From: Hyphomonadaceae bacterium
GTDB lineage: Bacteria > Pseudomonadota > Alphaproteobacteria > Caulobacterales > Hyphomonadaceae
Reading direction: 5' to 3'
Assembly (NCBI GenBank): GCA_030696545.1
Contig: JAUYSA010000038.1
Coordinates: 1-8,602 of the forward strand
DNA: 8,602 nucleotides
In this document: piece by piece, positions 1 through 6,991 of the stretch
Position numbering within the stretch: the stretch's first letter is position 1
How the letters are laid out: each line of letters starts with the position of its first letter
Notes under the pieces: model-generated
Databases searched by the model: none
What the model was told of the DNA's origin: nothing
What the model saw: only the letters and a program-made list of their open reading frames with translations
Translations under genes and position numbers: made by a program

Positions 1-1978
1 TGTTGTTCACCGTCGAATTATTGACGGCAAGAGTCATGGCCCCAGCGCCCGTGCGCGTGATATCGCCAATGTAGCTCGACTGGTTGGTGAAGTTCAGAGA
101 GCCCGTAGCGGCGCCGAGAGACAGGGAGCCTTCCATGATCGCGCCATTCAGCGAGACCGTCGCGCTCGATCCGCCGAAATTCGCATCGCCAAACAGCTTG
201 GCGCTATTGGCGGTCAGCGTATCCGAGCCTGTTCCAAAATCGACATCGCCATAGACTTCGCCAGACAGCAGATTGAACTGGTCATTGCCCACGCCGAACA
301 GCACGTCGCCGAAGATGCGCGTGTTGTCGATCGTATCGTTCTGCGTCAGCGTGACGCCAGACCCGCTGTGCGAAAGGTCCAGGGCGATCGCGCGGCCGAG
401 GCCGCTGGTGATCGTGTCCGTAGAGTCGTTGTCGACATAGCCCGAGGTGATGCGCGACGTGTTCGTGAAGTTCGCCACCGTGCCGGAAAGATCACGGAAC
501 GCCACGGCGTCGCCATCATAGCCGCGCGCCTGCGCGCTCATCAGTCCGCTGTTGGTCACGGCCGGCAGGTTGGCGCCGACGTCGACAAGCATAGCGGTTG
601 CGTCGTGGTTGGTTTCGGTCGCCACGCCGGCGCTGATCGTGCCCGTATTGAGCAGCAGCGGGGTCGTCGCCCCGGCTCCAAAGTGCAGGGCAATCGCGTT
701 GGCCTCCGCGGCCTGTGCTGTGATGCTTCCGCCGTTGAAAATCCCGCCTTCGATCGTTGTCGAATGCGTGCTGTCAGCTGACCCCGCGATCCTGAGGCCA
801 GTTGCACTGACCCCGACGTTCAGGCCATTGCCCGAGATCGCGCCGCGGTTGACGAAGCCATAGTCGTAATTGAACACGCCAATGACTTCAGTGAGATTGT
901 CGTCGTCGTCATCGTCAAGCGTGTCGAGAATGGTTTCCCGCACGCGCGAAAGCACGATCGCATCGCCTGCGCCGCCATCCACCGACTGGATCAGCACGGC
1001 TGGCGCCGAACCATACGAATTCACCGAGCCATTGTTCCGGTTCTCGTTGAAATCCTGGATCACGTCCTTGACGTCTTCGGTCGGGTCCACGGTGCCGGTC
1101 GCTGCGCCGTTGATCAGAAGGCCGCGTCCAAGGTCGCCACGAATCTCAAGTCCGGCGCCGCCGATAAGCAGGTCATCGGCGTCGCGGCGTTCCGCGATGG
1201 TCGGATCATCCTCGTCCAGATCGTCCGGGTCAGCATAGTTGGACACGGAGGTGCTTGTGTATCCGGTCGAGCTGATGCCCCCATCAACCAGGAACTCGCC
1301 CGCCACGTTTCCAAGAATCCGCGCTCCGATGGAGCCTTCGCCTTGCGCGCCGGTGGTGCCGCCAAGCCGCACATTGCCCGTGACGTCTTCGCGGATGTCG
1401 ATCGCGATGCCGTTTGAGCCGGTAAGCGACACGGTGCCGCTTTGCGTGTAATTGCCGTTCAGCTGTGAGCGAACGGAAACGCCGTATGAATTATTGCCCT
1501 CGACGCTGACGGTGCCACCGAGCGCCAGATTGCCGGTCATCGCGCCGCCGGATTCGACCAGGACGCCGATGCGGTTCGTTCCCTGCGCCAGCGGCCCATC
1601 CAGATCGCCATCGGCGTCGGTGTCCGTGCGCGTGTAGTCTTCGATCGCACTTACAGAAGCCGTGCTCGTGAAGTTGCCGGTAATACCCGGCGCGATGCGA
1701 ACCGCGACCGTGCCGCTCGAATTCACCGTGGAAATCGTGCCGGCGTTGGTGACGGAGTTGTTGCTGTTGATGGTAACGGCGGTGGAGTTCGCCGCCGCCG
1801 CGGTCAACGTAACGGACCCCGCGCTCGTGATATCCACGTTCGAAGCCGCGCCGCTGTTTGCCGTCGCCGTCTCGAGCGGCGTGGTTCTCGCTGTGGAGAT
1901 TGACACCTGCGCAACGGCAGGAAGAGCAAACATGAACGGAGCCGCGGCTCCGAGCAGCAGGCGCACTTTGAAGGTCAT
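1..1978 (-). CDS. Autotransporter-type beta-helix surface protein, N-terminal part (C-terminus beyond the window)
   Basis: The minus strand is open from an ATG at 1976-1978 to the left edge, 659 codons without a stop, so the gene is truncated by the window and not broken. Residues 1-24 form a signal peptide: MTFK-VR, a hydrophobic stretch, then a likely cut after AVAQ. The rest is a low-complexity passenger rich in Gly, Thr, Ser, Asn and Val. It has repeated N-x-G-x-I/V strands (VTNAGTIS, FVNRGAIS, LLNTGTIS, VTNSGLMS) typical of right-handed beta-helix passengers of secreted adhesins or autotransporters. Acidic insertions interrupt the helix: residues 119-128 (DTDADGDLDG, like a calcium-binding loop), 250-269 and six Asp at 355-360. 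Residues 555-640 repeat every 20 or so residues. There are almost no Cys. An AGGAG at 1991-1995 lies 12 nt upstream of the start. The C-terminal beta-barrel that would prove type V secretion lies outside the window, so a type I-secreted or other surface protein remains possible. Specific function is unknown. Confidence 0.82.
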   Translation of the reverse strand, partial: MTFKVRLLLGAAAPFMFALPAVAQVSISTARTTPLETATANSGAASNVDITSAGSVTLTAAAANSTAVTINSNNSVTNAGTISTVNSSGTVAVRIAPGITGNFTSTASVSAIEDYTRTDTDADGDLDGPLAQGTNRIGVLVESGGAMTGNLALGGTVSVEGNNSYGVSVRSQLNGNYTQSGTVSLTGSNGIAIDIREDVTGNVRLGGTTGAQGEGSIGARILGNVAGEFLVDGGISSTGYTSTSVSNYADPDDLDEDDPTIAERRDADDLLIGGAGLEIRGDLGRGLLINGAATGTVDPTEDVKDVIQDFNENRNNGSVNSYGSAPAVLIQSVDGGAGDAIVLSRVRETILDTLDDDDDDNLTEVIGVFNYDYGFVNRGAISGNGLNVGVSATGLRIAGSADSTHSTTIEGGIFNGGSITAQAAEANAIALHFGAGATTPLLLNTGTISAGVATETNHDATAMLVDVGANLPAVTNSGLMSAQARGYDGDAVAFRDLSGTVANFTNTSRITSGYVDNDSTDTITSGLGRAIALDLSHSGSGVTLTQNDTIDNTRIFGDVLFGVGNDQFNLLSGEVYGDVDFGTGSDTLTANSAKLFGDANFGGSSATVSLNGAIMEGSLSLGAATGSLNFTNQSSYIGDITRTGAGAMTLAVNNSTVNN
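59..316 (-). repeat. Tandem ~20-residue beta-solenoid repeats inside the surface protein
   Basis: Residues 555-640 of the surface protein contain five successive units. Each begins G-D-V/A/I or a variant (Gly at 557, 577, 597, 617 and 638) and most continue with an F/L-G strand (FGVGNDQF, FGTGSDTL, FGGSSATV, LGAATGSL). The 20-20-20-21 spacing fits one turn of a beta-solenoid. The repeat is clear in the protein and degenerate in DNA, so it is an old structural repeat and not a recent tandem duplication. Confidence 0.6.
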
Positions 1979-2212
1979 GAGAGCCGTCAACTCCTGAACA
2001 GTCCGCACACTATACTGTCACGCCCTGCGCTGCGGGCGCCGGACGGCCCAGGCGCCCCGCCCGGCCAACAGCCTGCCTAGCCTGCCACGCGCCCATAGGA
2101 AACCCCGGACATGCGGTTGGACCCGGAATCCCTCCGGGATCGAGCCCCGGACGCAACTCCCACTGCATTGGTGTGGCGGAAAGGTGGCCGTTCGGCCGCC
2201 TGTCCACCAGGT
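1979..2212. other. Intergenic region between esterase 3' end and surface-protein start
   Basis: No coding potential was recognised. A G+C-rich hairpin spans 2032-2060: GGGCGCC at 2034-2040 pairs with GGCGCCC at 2051-2057, extended by two more pairs across a one-base bulge, with a 10-nt loop. A smaller inverted repeat, CCCGGA/TCCGGG, lies near 2122-2138. A TATAGT-like -10 hexamer for the minus-strand surface gene sits at 2009-2014, but no matching -35 element is visible. GCCTGCC is repeated directly with a 2-bp gap near 2071-2086. Confidence 0.4.
2180..2201 (-). terminator. Possible weak intrinsic terminator after the esterase gene
   Basis: Read on the minus strand, 11 nt after the esterase stop codon, AGGCGGCCG pairs with CGGCCACCT (one wobble pair) around a tiny loop. 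Only three U residues follow (2180-2182). The stem is good and the U tract poor, so it may work weakly or need Rho. Confidence 0.3.
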
Positions 2213-3160
2213 TCATTTCTTGGGATTGGCCGCAAAGAAACGCCACATCACTTCGCTGGCGTTGAATTCCGGGGTCGGTTGATCAGCCTCCGCCCGGCCT
2301 GCCTTGCCGCCCGGCCACGCGTGGCCGTTGTTGGCGACCCGATAGAAATGCACAGGCTTTCCGCTCGTGCATTTTTCCCACCTGACCTCGGCCGGCTTTG
2401 GCTGACCGCCAGAAGACAGGACCGGCGCCGCGCAGCCATTGGCCTTCGCCCAGTATTCAGCCTGATTGATGTCAGGCGCCACGTCGTGATCCTCCGGCCG
2501 GCGGGCGAGGTTGGCCGCTACGCCGCGCCGTTCAGGTCCGCCCAGCGGTCCGCCGGCAGCGGGCACGGTCTGGTCGGTCGCGCCTACGAAGATGATCGCG
2601 GCAACTGGCGCCTTTGGCGGCGGCTCATCGCCAAACACTGCGCCGACGATCGGCCCGATGGCGGCGATGCGCTCGGGCAGTTCGCGCGCCAGCACATGAC
2701 TCATCATCGCACCGTTCGACATGCCGGTGACGTAAACGCGCTTCGGATCTGCGCGGCCCGAAGCGACGAGCGTGTCGATGATCTTCGCGATGAAGCCAAC
2801 GTCATCAATCTTCTTCTCGCGCGCATAGGCGCAGCAGTGACCCGCATTCCACGTCAGAAGCTTTCCACCGGGCATCCCGCCCGTGCCGCCCGGATAGACA
2901 GCGATGAAATGCTCGCGCGCTGCCACCACATCCATCTGGCTCATGTTGACCGCGTTCTCCGGATGGCCGCCTCCGCCATGCAGCACGATCACAACCGGCG
3001 CCGGCTTGCCGTCCGAATAGTCATGAACGAGATAGCGCCGCGTCATGCCGCCGTGTTGCATCGTCTCGTCGGTCAGCTTGCCCGAGGTCGGTCCGGGCTG
3101 TGCGGCGGCAGAGCATGATGCGAGTGCCAGCAACGTCATGGATGCGAACAGGCGTTTCAT
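2213..3160 (-). CDS. LpqC-like secreted lipoprotein esterase (PHB depolymerase / CE1 family)
   Basis: A 315-residue alpha/beta-hydrolase of the LpqC group, which includes extracellular PHB-depolymerase-like and feruloyl-esterase enzymes that hydrolyse ester bonds. Residues 1-16 form a lipoprotein signal with lipobox LAS-C, so Cys16 is the lipidation site. Ser17 at +2 suggests outer-membrane rather than inner-membrane retention. The oxyanion-hole motif HGGGG is at 61-65 and the family motif WNAGHCC at 104-110. The nucleophile Ser148 sits in GMSNG (146-150), the likely acid is Asp196 in GATDQTVP, and the catalytic His280 is in NGHAWPG. All three catalytic residues are present, and the Cys pairs 109/110 and 243/264 could form disulfides in the periplasm. 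GGGGAG about 7 nt before the ATG (3168-3173) supports the start. The nearest upstream gene on the same strand encodes a TetR regulator, with a palindrome in between. The natural substrate is unknown; a true PHB depolymerase role is not shown. Confidence 0.88.
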   Translation of the reverse strand: MKRLFASMTLLALASCSAAAQPGPTSGKLTDETMQHGGMTRRYLVHDYSDGKPAPVVIVLHGGGGHPENAVNMSQMDVVAAREHFIAVYPGGTGGMPGGKLLTWNAGHCCAYAREKKIDDVGFIAKIIDTLVASGRADPKRVYVTGMSNGAMMSHVLARELPERIAAIGPIVGAVFGDEPPPKAPVAAIIFVGATDQTVPAAGGPLGGPERRGVAANLARRPEDHDVAPDINQAEYWAKANGCAAPVLSSGGQPKPAEVRWEKCTSGKPVHFYRVANNGHAWPGGKAGRAEADQPTPEFNASEVMWRFFAANPKK

Positions 3161-3212
3161 TCTTCGTCTCCCCGGCCCGCCGCCACAAATTCATGGTGCA
3201 GCTGAAGTGCTG

Positions 3213-3225
3213 GTATGTAACATAC
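3213..3225. promoter_or_regulatory. Candidate TetR-family operator: GTATGT-A-ACATAC palindrome
   Basis: This is a perfect 6+1+6 inverted repeat, 53 bp upstream of the esterase start and AT-rich against a GC-rich background. Its position between a TetR gene and the next gene on the same strand, and its symmetry, fit a repressor operator. The 8-mer TGGTATGT that makes its left half (3211-3218) recurs at 4015-4022, 7 bp before the TetR start, as a half-site only. Binding is inferred, and the palindrome is slightly shorter than many TetR operators. Confidence 0.45.
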
Positions 3226-3354
3226 AATCGGCGATCCAGTGAGATTGCCGGAGCGAACCTGAACGCTGCGCATCAAGCGCGGACCGGCGATCCAGCTCCC
3301 ATCATCACGAGCCGCGAGGCGGCATCTCGAAAGACCAGAGCGCTCTCGCCGATA

Positions 3355-4008
3355 TCAGCTTTTCTTGTCCGTCTTCTCCGGCGGATCAAGGTCATATGCC
3401 TCGCGCGTCGCCTTGCGCCATTCGCGAATGATGCGGCCATACCAGACGAACCGCTTCTCGTCGGACAGACCATCGCTGTCCTCAAGCCAACTCACCAGCG
3501 TGTCAAAGGCGAGGGAGCTTATGGTCTTGGAAGCCTTCGCCACCCGGTCCGCCGAGCCAAACGGCGCGCCGGGGGCAGGCTGGAAGAAGCCGGCAGCCTG
3601 CGCATGGATAACGCCTAGCAGTTTCTCGCGCAGCGGCTCCAGCGCCGGATCGCCGCGAAACGTCTTCAGCGCCACGAGGAAAATCTCGGGCTCCTTTTTC
3701 GCTTCGAGATAAAGCACGCGCAGCGCCCAGCCATAGCCATCCCACTTGCCCTGCTGGGTATGCAGCATGACGTCATGAATGTGCTGGAAAAAGCTCTCGA
3801 TCAGATCGGCGCGCGAAGGAAAGATCCGATAGAACACTGGCTTGGGCGCACCCGCTGCATCCGCCACATCCTGCATCGACGCAGATGCGCCCTTGGCGAG
3901 AAAGGCCTTCGCAGCCGCGCGCAGATAGTCCGCCTTTCGTGCTTCCTTGTCGACGCGTGGCTTCGCGCGCGGGCCAGCATCATTGGTCCGTTGAACAGGT
4001 CTTGCCAT
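3355..4008 (-). CDS. TetR/AcrR-family transcriptional regulator
   Basis: A 217-residue protein, a usual length for the family. After a basic 25-residue N-terminal tail comes the TetR DNA-binding domain at about 24-72. The helix-turn-helix reads SMQDVADAAGAPKPVFYRIF (44-63), followed by PSRADLIESFF, the conserved end of the domain. The rest is a helical ligand and dimerisation domain with no recognisable ligand signature; the tail (205-217) is charged. Members bind operator palindromes as dimers and release on binding a small ligand. The start at 4006-4008 has only a distant GGGGA (13 nt away), so a different start is possible, but the HTH is unaffected. The gene lies 90 bp after the oligopeptidase B gene and 194 bp before the esterase gene on the same strand. 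The esterase is the likeliest target together with autoregulation; neither is shown by sequence alone. Confidence 0.87.
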   Translation of the reverse strand: MARPVQRTNDAGPRAKPRVDKEARKADYLRAAAKAFLAKGASASMQDVADAAGAPKPVFYRIFPSRADLIESFFQHIHDVMLHTQQGKWDGYGWALRVLYLEAKKEPEIFLVALKTFRGDPALEPLREKLLGVIHAQAAGFFQPAPGAPFGSADRVAKASKTISSLAFDTLVSWLEDSDGLSDEKRFVWYGRIIREWRKATREAYDLDPPEKTDKKS

Positions 4009-4098
4009 AGCGGTTGGTATGTCCCCGAAAGTGTCCCAGCGGCAATCATAACGGGTCCTGCCGACAACACGCCACAGGAATTGCGCGCGGCTGATGCC

Positions 4099-6237
4099 TC
4101 AGCCTGCGGTCCACACCGGCGGCTCTGATCCTACACACTGGATCGCAAAGGCATATTCCAGCGCCGTTTCCCGCATGCTGGCAAAGCGTCCGGAAACGCC
4201 GCCATGGCCCGCGTCCATATTGATCTTGAGAAAATACGGCCCGCTCTCCGGCGCCTCGTGCCGCAGTCGAGCGGTCCACTTGGCGGGTTCCCAGTACGTC
4301 ACCCTTGGATCGGTAAGTCCGCCCGTGATCAGCATGGGAGGGTAGGGCTTCGGCCCCACCTGATCATACGGAGAATACGCCAGCAGCCGGTCATAGGCGT
4401 CCACATCCGTGAGCGGGTTGCCCCATTCGGGCCATTCCGGCGGCGTCAGAGGCAGCGTCTCGTCCGACATCGTATTCAGCACATCCACAAACGGCACCGC
4501 CGCCACGATGCCGCCGAACAGCGACGGATCAAGGTTCACCGCCACGCCCATCAGCAGTCCGCCAGCCGACCCGCCCATCGCCACGATCCGACCCCGGCTC
4601 GTGTAACCGATATTCACCAGATGCTCGCCCGCTGCGACGAAGTCGGTGAACGTGTTGATCTTCTTCTCGAGCTTCCCATCGAGATACCACTGGTATCCCT
4701 TCGCCATCGACCCGCGTACATCCGCGATCGCATAGATGAACCCCCGATCGACCAGGCTCAGCCGCCCCGTACGAAACTCCGCCTCGATCGTGATGCCGTA
4801 AGCTCCATAGCCATAAAGCAGCACAGGCGCCGTGCCATCCACCGGCGTATTCCGGTGCCGCACCATTGTCACCGGCACCAGCGCGCCATCACTCGCCGGT
4901 GCATCGATGCGCTCGACAATGTAGTCAGAAGGCACATGGCCCGAGGGCACAGTCTGCGTCTTGCGCAACACCCGCTCGCGCGTGCGCATGTTGTAGTCGA
5001 ACACCTGCGCCGGCGTTGACGGCGAGGAATACTCGAACCGCAACCAGGGCGAGTCCCATAGATACCCGTTCGACATGCCCAGCGCATAAGCCTGCTCGGC
5101 GAACTCAATCGCGTGCTCCGCCCCCGCGCCGCGCTCGCGCACCACAATGCGGGGCAGGCCGTTCTCGCGCTCCATCCGCACGATGAAGTCCGCGAACGGC
5201 TCCACCTCCAGCAACAGCACGCCCGGGCGGTGCGGAACCTCCACCCGCCAGTTCTCCTCCGCCGACGCATCATGCGGCGCAGACACCAGCGCGAAATCCA
5301 CCGCGCCGTTGCGGTTCGAGCGTATCCAGAACCGCCCGTCGAAATCGACCACCGAATAATCCACGCCTCGCTCGCGCTCCGCGATCAGCTTCAGCGCCCG
5401 GCTTGGGTCGTCGCTGCGCAGATAGCGCCACTCGGTGGTCGTGTGATCATTCGCCGTGATGAAGACGAACTTCCGCGACTGGCTTTTCTGGATGCCGATG
5501 AAAAAGCCCGGATCATCCTCGCGATAGACCAGCGCATCCGTCCCCAGTCCCAGCGTCCGGCAGAACACAGCCACCGGCCGCGCATTCTCGTCGCGCGCCA
5601 CCCAGTAGATCGAATTGGAATCCTCGCCCCACACGAACTCGCCATAGGTGTGCTGGATCGACTCGATCTCCTTGCCGCTTGCGGCTTCCCGCACGCTCAG
5701 CGTGTAGAACTCCGATCCCTTGTCATCGACCGTGAACGCCACCAGCCTGTGATCCGGCGAGTGCGAAACCTTTCGCACATCCCAGTAGTCGCAGCCCCTG
5801 GCATTCTCATTGCCGTCGAGCAGAATCTGCTCCTCGCCATCCTTGTCGAACGCATTCTCTGCCGGCCGGCGACCAAAGATCGGATACTCGCCGCCTTCGC
5901 GGAACCGCCGATAATACGCCCACGGCCCATCAACCGCCGGGACGGAGCTGTCATCCTCCTTCACCCGGCCTTTCATCTCTTCGAACAGCGCGTCCTGCAG
6001 CGCCGTCGTCGGCGCTTCCAGCAAGTCGCGCGTATGCGTGTTCTCGGCCTCGAGATAGATACGGATGTCCCGCCGCAACTGCTGGGGATCACGCATGACC
6101 TCCTTCCAGTTGTCGTCCTTCAGCCACGCATAGGGATCGATGCGCGCGCGGCCGAGTTGCTCGATTGTCGCCTGTTCATCGCGCCGCGCACGGGGCGCCG
6201 CTGTGACGGTCTTCGGAGACTGGGGCGTATCCGGCAT
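4099..6237 (-). CDS. ptrB: Oligopeptidase B (S9A prolyl-oligopeptidase family)
   Basis: A cytoplasmic serine peptidase that cleaves short peptides after Arg or Lys. The form chosen here is 712 residues, close to the family's usual 680-720. The N-terminal region holds the family motif DPYAWL (about 34-39). A seven-bladed propeller domain spans roughly 70-430 and the C-terminal alpha/beta-hydrolase domain follows. The nucleophile is Ser557 in GGSAGG, the acid Asp643 in LTDPRV and the base His678 in DAGHGG. YGYGAYG and ADVRGS, also typical, precede the Ser. The acidic specificity stretch DETLPLTPPEWPEWGNP (592-608) is present. The ATG at 6235-6237 was chosen because AAGGG lies 7 nt upstream. A GTG at 6313-6315 would add 26 Lys/Ala/Gly-rich residues (738 total), has a poorly spaced AGG, and is preceded by an in-frame TGA. 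There is no signal peptide. Neighbours are a MaoC hydratase gene 150-230 bp upstream and a TetR gene 90 bp downstream, with no clear functional link. Confidence 0.93.
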   Translation of the reverse strand: MPDTPQSPKTVTAAPRARRDEQATIEQLGRARIDPYAWLKDDNWKEVMRDPQQLRRDIRIYLEAENTHTRDLLEAPTTALQDALFEEMKGRVKEDDSSVPAVDGPWAYYRRFREGGEYPIFGRRPAENAFDKDGEEQILLDGNENARGCDYWDVRKVSHSPDHRLVAFTVDDKGSEFYTLSVREAASGKEIESIQHTYGEFVWGEDSNSIYWVARDENARPVAVFCRTLGLGTDALVYREDDPGFFIGIQKSQSRKFVFITANDHTTTEWRYLRSDDPSRALKLIAERERGVDYSVVDFDGRFWIRSNRNGAVDFALVSAPHDASAEENWRVEVPHRPGVLLLEVEPFADFIVRMERENGLPRIVVRERGAGAEHAIEFAEQAYALGMSNGYLWDSPWLRFEYSSPSTPAQVFDYNMRTRERVLRKTQTVPSGHVPSDYIVERIDAPASDGALVPVTMVRHRNTPVDGTAPVLLYGYGAYGITIEAEFRTGRLSLVDRGFIYAIADVRGSMAKGYQWYLDGKLEKKINTFTDFVAAGEHLVNIGYTSRGRIVAMGGSAGGLLMGVAVNLDPSLFGGIVAAVPFVDVLNTMSDETLPLTPPEWPEWGNPLTDVDAYDRLLAYSPYDQVGPKPYPPMLITGGLTDPRVTYWEPAKWTARLRHEAPESGPYFLKINMDAGHGGVSGRFASMRETALEYAFAIQCVGSEPPVWTAG

Positions 6238-6315
6238 CGCTGAGCCCTTACCTGCGGCCTTGCGCGCTTGCCCCTTTGAAACTCCTGTCTTGGAAGCTCC
6301 AGTCCCGCGCGCCAC

Positions 6316-6466
6316 TAAACCTGTTCAACCCGCATACACTATGCGGGCCGTTGTCATTGGACTCGTGATTCGGCCCAAGGACCAGACGATAAAGTCGTGT
6401 GGGCTGAAGGCTTTACCAGCCCGTCCTGCACAGGTTTCTGGCTAAAACAGCGCCGGGCAGGGCGTG
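6316..6466. other. Intergenic region upstream of ptrB with a perfect inverted repeat
   Basis: The segment contains CCCGCATA-CAC-TATGCGGG at 6329-6347, a perfect 8-bp inverted repeat with a 3-bp centre, just upstream of the GTG candidate start of ptrB. On the minus strand an ATGACA -35-like hexamer precedes it, but with poor spacing to any -10. The repeat could be an operator overlapping the ptrB promoter or an mRNA hairpin. Next to the MaoC stop codon, CGCC/GGCG (6451-6464) forms a short stem followed on the minus strand by four U (6444-6447). That is a weak terminator candidate at best. Confidence 0.35.
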
Positions 6467-6916
6467 TCAGGCCCCGTAAAGGATGCCGATCGACTCCGCC
6501 ACGCAGGCCGGACGGTCCTTGCCCTCGATCTCGATGGTCGATTCCATGATCACCTGCTTGCCACCGGCGCGGGTCTCGACGTGCAGGCATTTCTGGCGAA
6601 GGCGGATCTTCGATCCCACCGGAACCATGTTGGTGAAACGCACTTTATTGCAGCCGAAATTGATGCCCCGCTGCACATCCTCCACCCGCATCACCTGGGC
6701 GGCCAGCATCGGCAGCAGCGACAGGGTCAGATATCCGTGCGCGATCGGGCCACCGATTTCGCGGGTCGCGCGCTCAACGTCGACGTGAATCCACTGATGG
6801 TCGCCGGTCGCATCGGCGAACTTGTTGACCTGGCTCTGCGTGATCTCGTGCCAGGGCGACACACCCACCTCCTGTCCAACGAGGGATTCGAGGTCGCTGA
6901 AGTTCACCAGTCGCAT
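6467..6916 (-). CDS. MaoC-family (R)-specific enoyl-CoA hydratase (NodN/Rv0130-like)
   Basis: A single hot-dog-fold domain of 149 residues, the size of one-domain MaoC hydratases, which add water to trans-2-enoyl-CoA to give (R)-3-hydroxyacyl-CoA. The hydratase motif runs FADATGDHQWIHVDVERA (33-50), with catalytic Asp39 and His44. The following GGPIAHGYLTLSLLPML (55-71) is the hallmark of the NodN/Rv0130 subgroup. The start at 6914-6916 is chosen because AGGGG lies about 9 nt upstream. An earlier in-frame Met would add 16 residues that look non-native (MVCREPHWRTPQGTTF). It is cytoplasmic with no signal peptide. It is divergent from the RHH-EF-hand gene and shares a 276-bp control region with it. 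The acyl chain length preferred and the pathway (fatty acid breakdown, lipid tailoring or polyhydroxyalkanoate supply) cannot be told from the sequence. Confidence 0.9.
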   Translation of the reverse strand: MRLVNFSDLESLVGQEVGVSPWHEITQSQVNKFADATGDHQWIHVDVERATREIGGPIAHGYLTLSLLPMLAAQVMRVEDVQRGINFGCNKVRFTNMVPVGSKIRLRQKCLHVETRAGGKQVIMESTIEIEGKDRPACVAESIGILYGA

Positions 6917-6959
6917 GAATGTAGTCCCCTGAGGCGTTCGCCAGTGTGGTTCGCGGCAG

Positions 6960-6987
6960 ACCATATGCCCCGGAAATCAACGCGCAA
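6960..6987 (-). promoter_or_regulatory. Candidate sigma-70-type promoter for the maoC-like gene
   Basis: On the minus strand TTGCGC (6982-6987) and TATGGT (6960-6965) are separated by 16 bp. Transcription would start near 6953 and give a leader of about 36 nt that contains the gene's Shine-Dalgarno. The TGTCCGGACA palindrome lies 4 bp upstream of the -35 hexamer, where a regulator could act. The match is moderate and unproven. Confidence 0.35.
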
Positions 6988-6991
6988 GCCA

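Noticed and set aside
368..1997. Several short plus-strand open frames over the first 2 kb
   Set aside because: None has a plausible product or start site, and all lie opposite the continuous 659-codon minus-strand surface-protein frame with a signal peptide.
2111..3118. A 335-codon plus-strand open frame opposite the esterase gene
   Set aside because: Its product is Arg/Ala/His-rich with no family features, while the opposite strand encodes a complete esterase with signal and catalytic triad. It is an antisense shadow caused by high GC.
3311..3323. GCCGC-GAG-GCGGC hairpin as a TetR terminator
   Set aside because: The stem is 5 bp with a 3-nt loop and no U tract follows on the minus strand; short GC stems like this are expected by chance here.
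3273..3485. Minus-strand frame running past the TetR stop into the intergenic region
   Set aside because: It is out of frame with TetR, has an Arg-rich start, and no recognisable domain; the TetR reading with its charged tail is complete without it.
5113..6243. A 376-codon plus-strand open frame opposite ptrB
   Set aside because: The product is rich in Arg, His and Leu and resembles the reverse complement of GC-rich coding DNA; the minus strand carries all conserved oligopeptidase B motifs.
2213..6916. A polyhydroxyalkanoate gene cluster formed by the PHB-depolymerase-like esterase and the PhaJ-like MaoC hydratase
   Set aside because: The two genes are 3.3 kb apart with unrelated genes between them, no synthase or phasin is visible, and both families are broad. 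The link is only suggestive naming.
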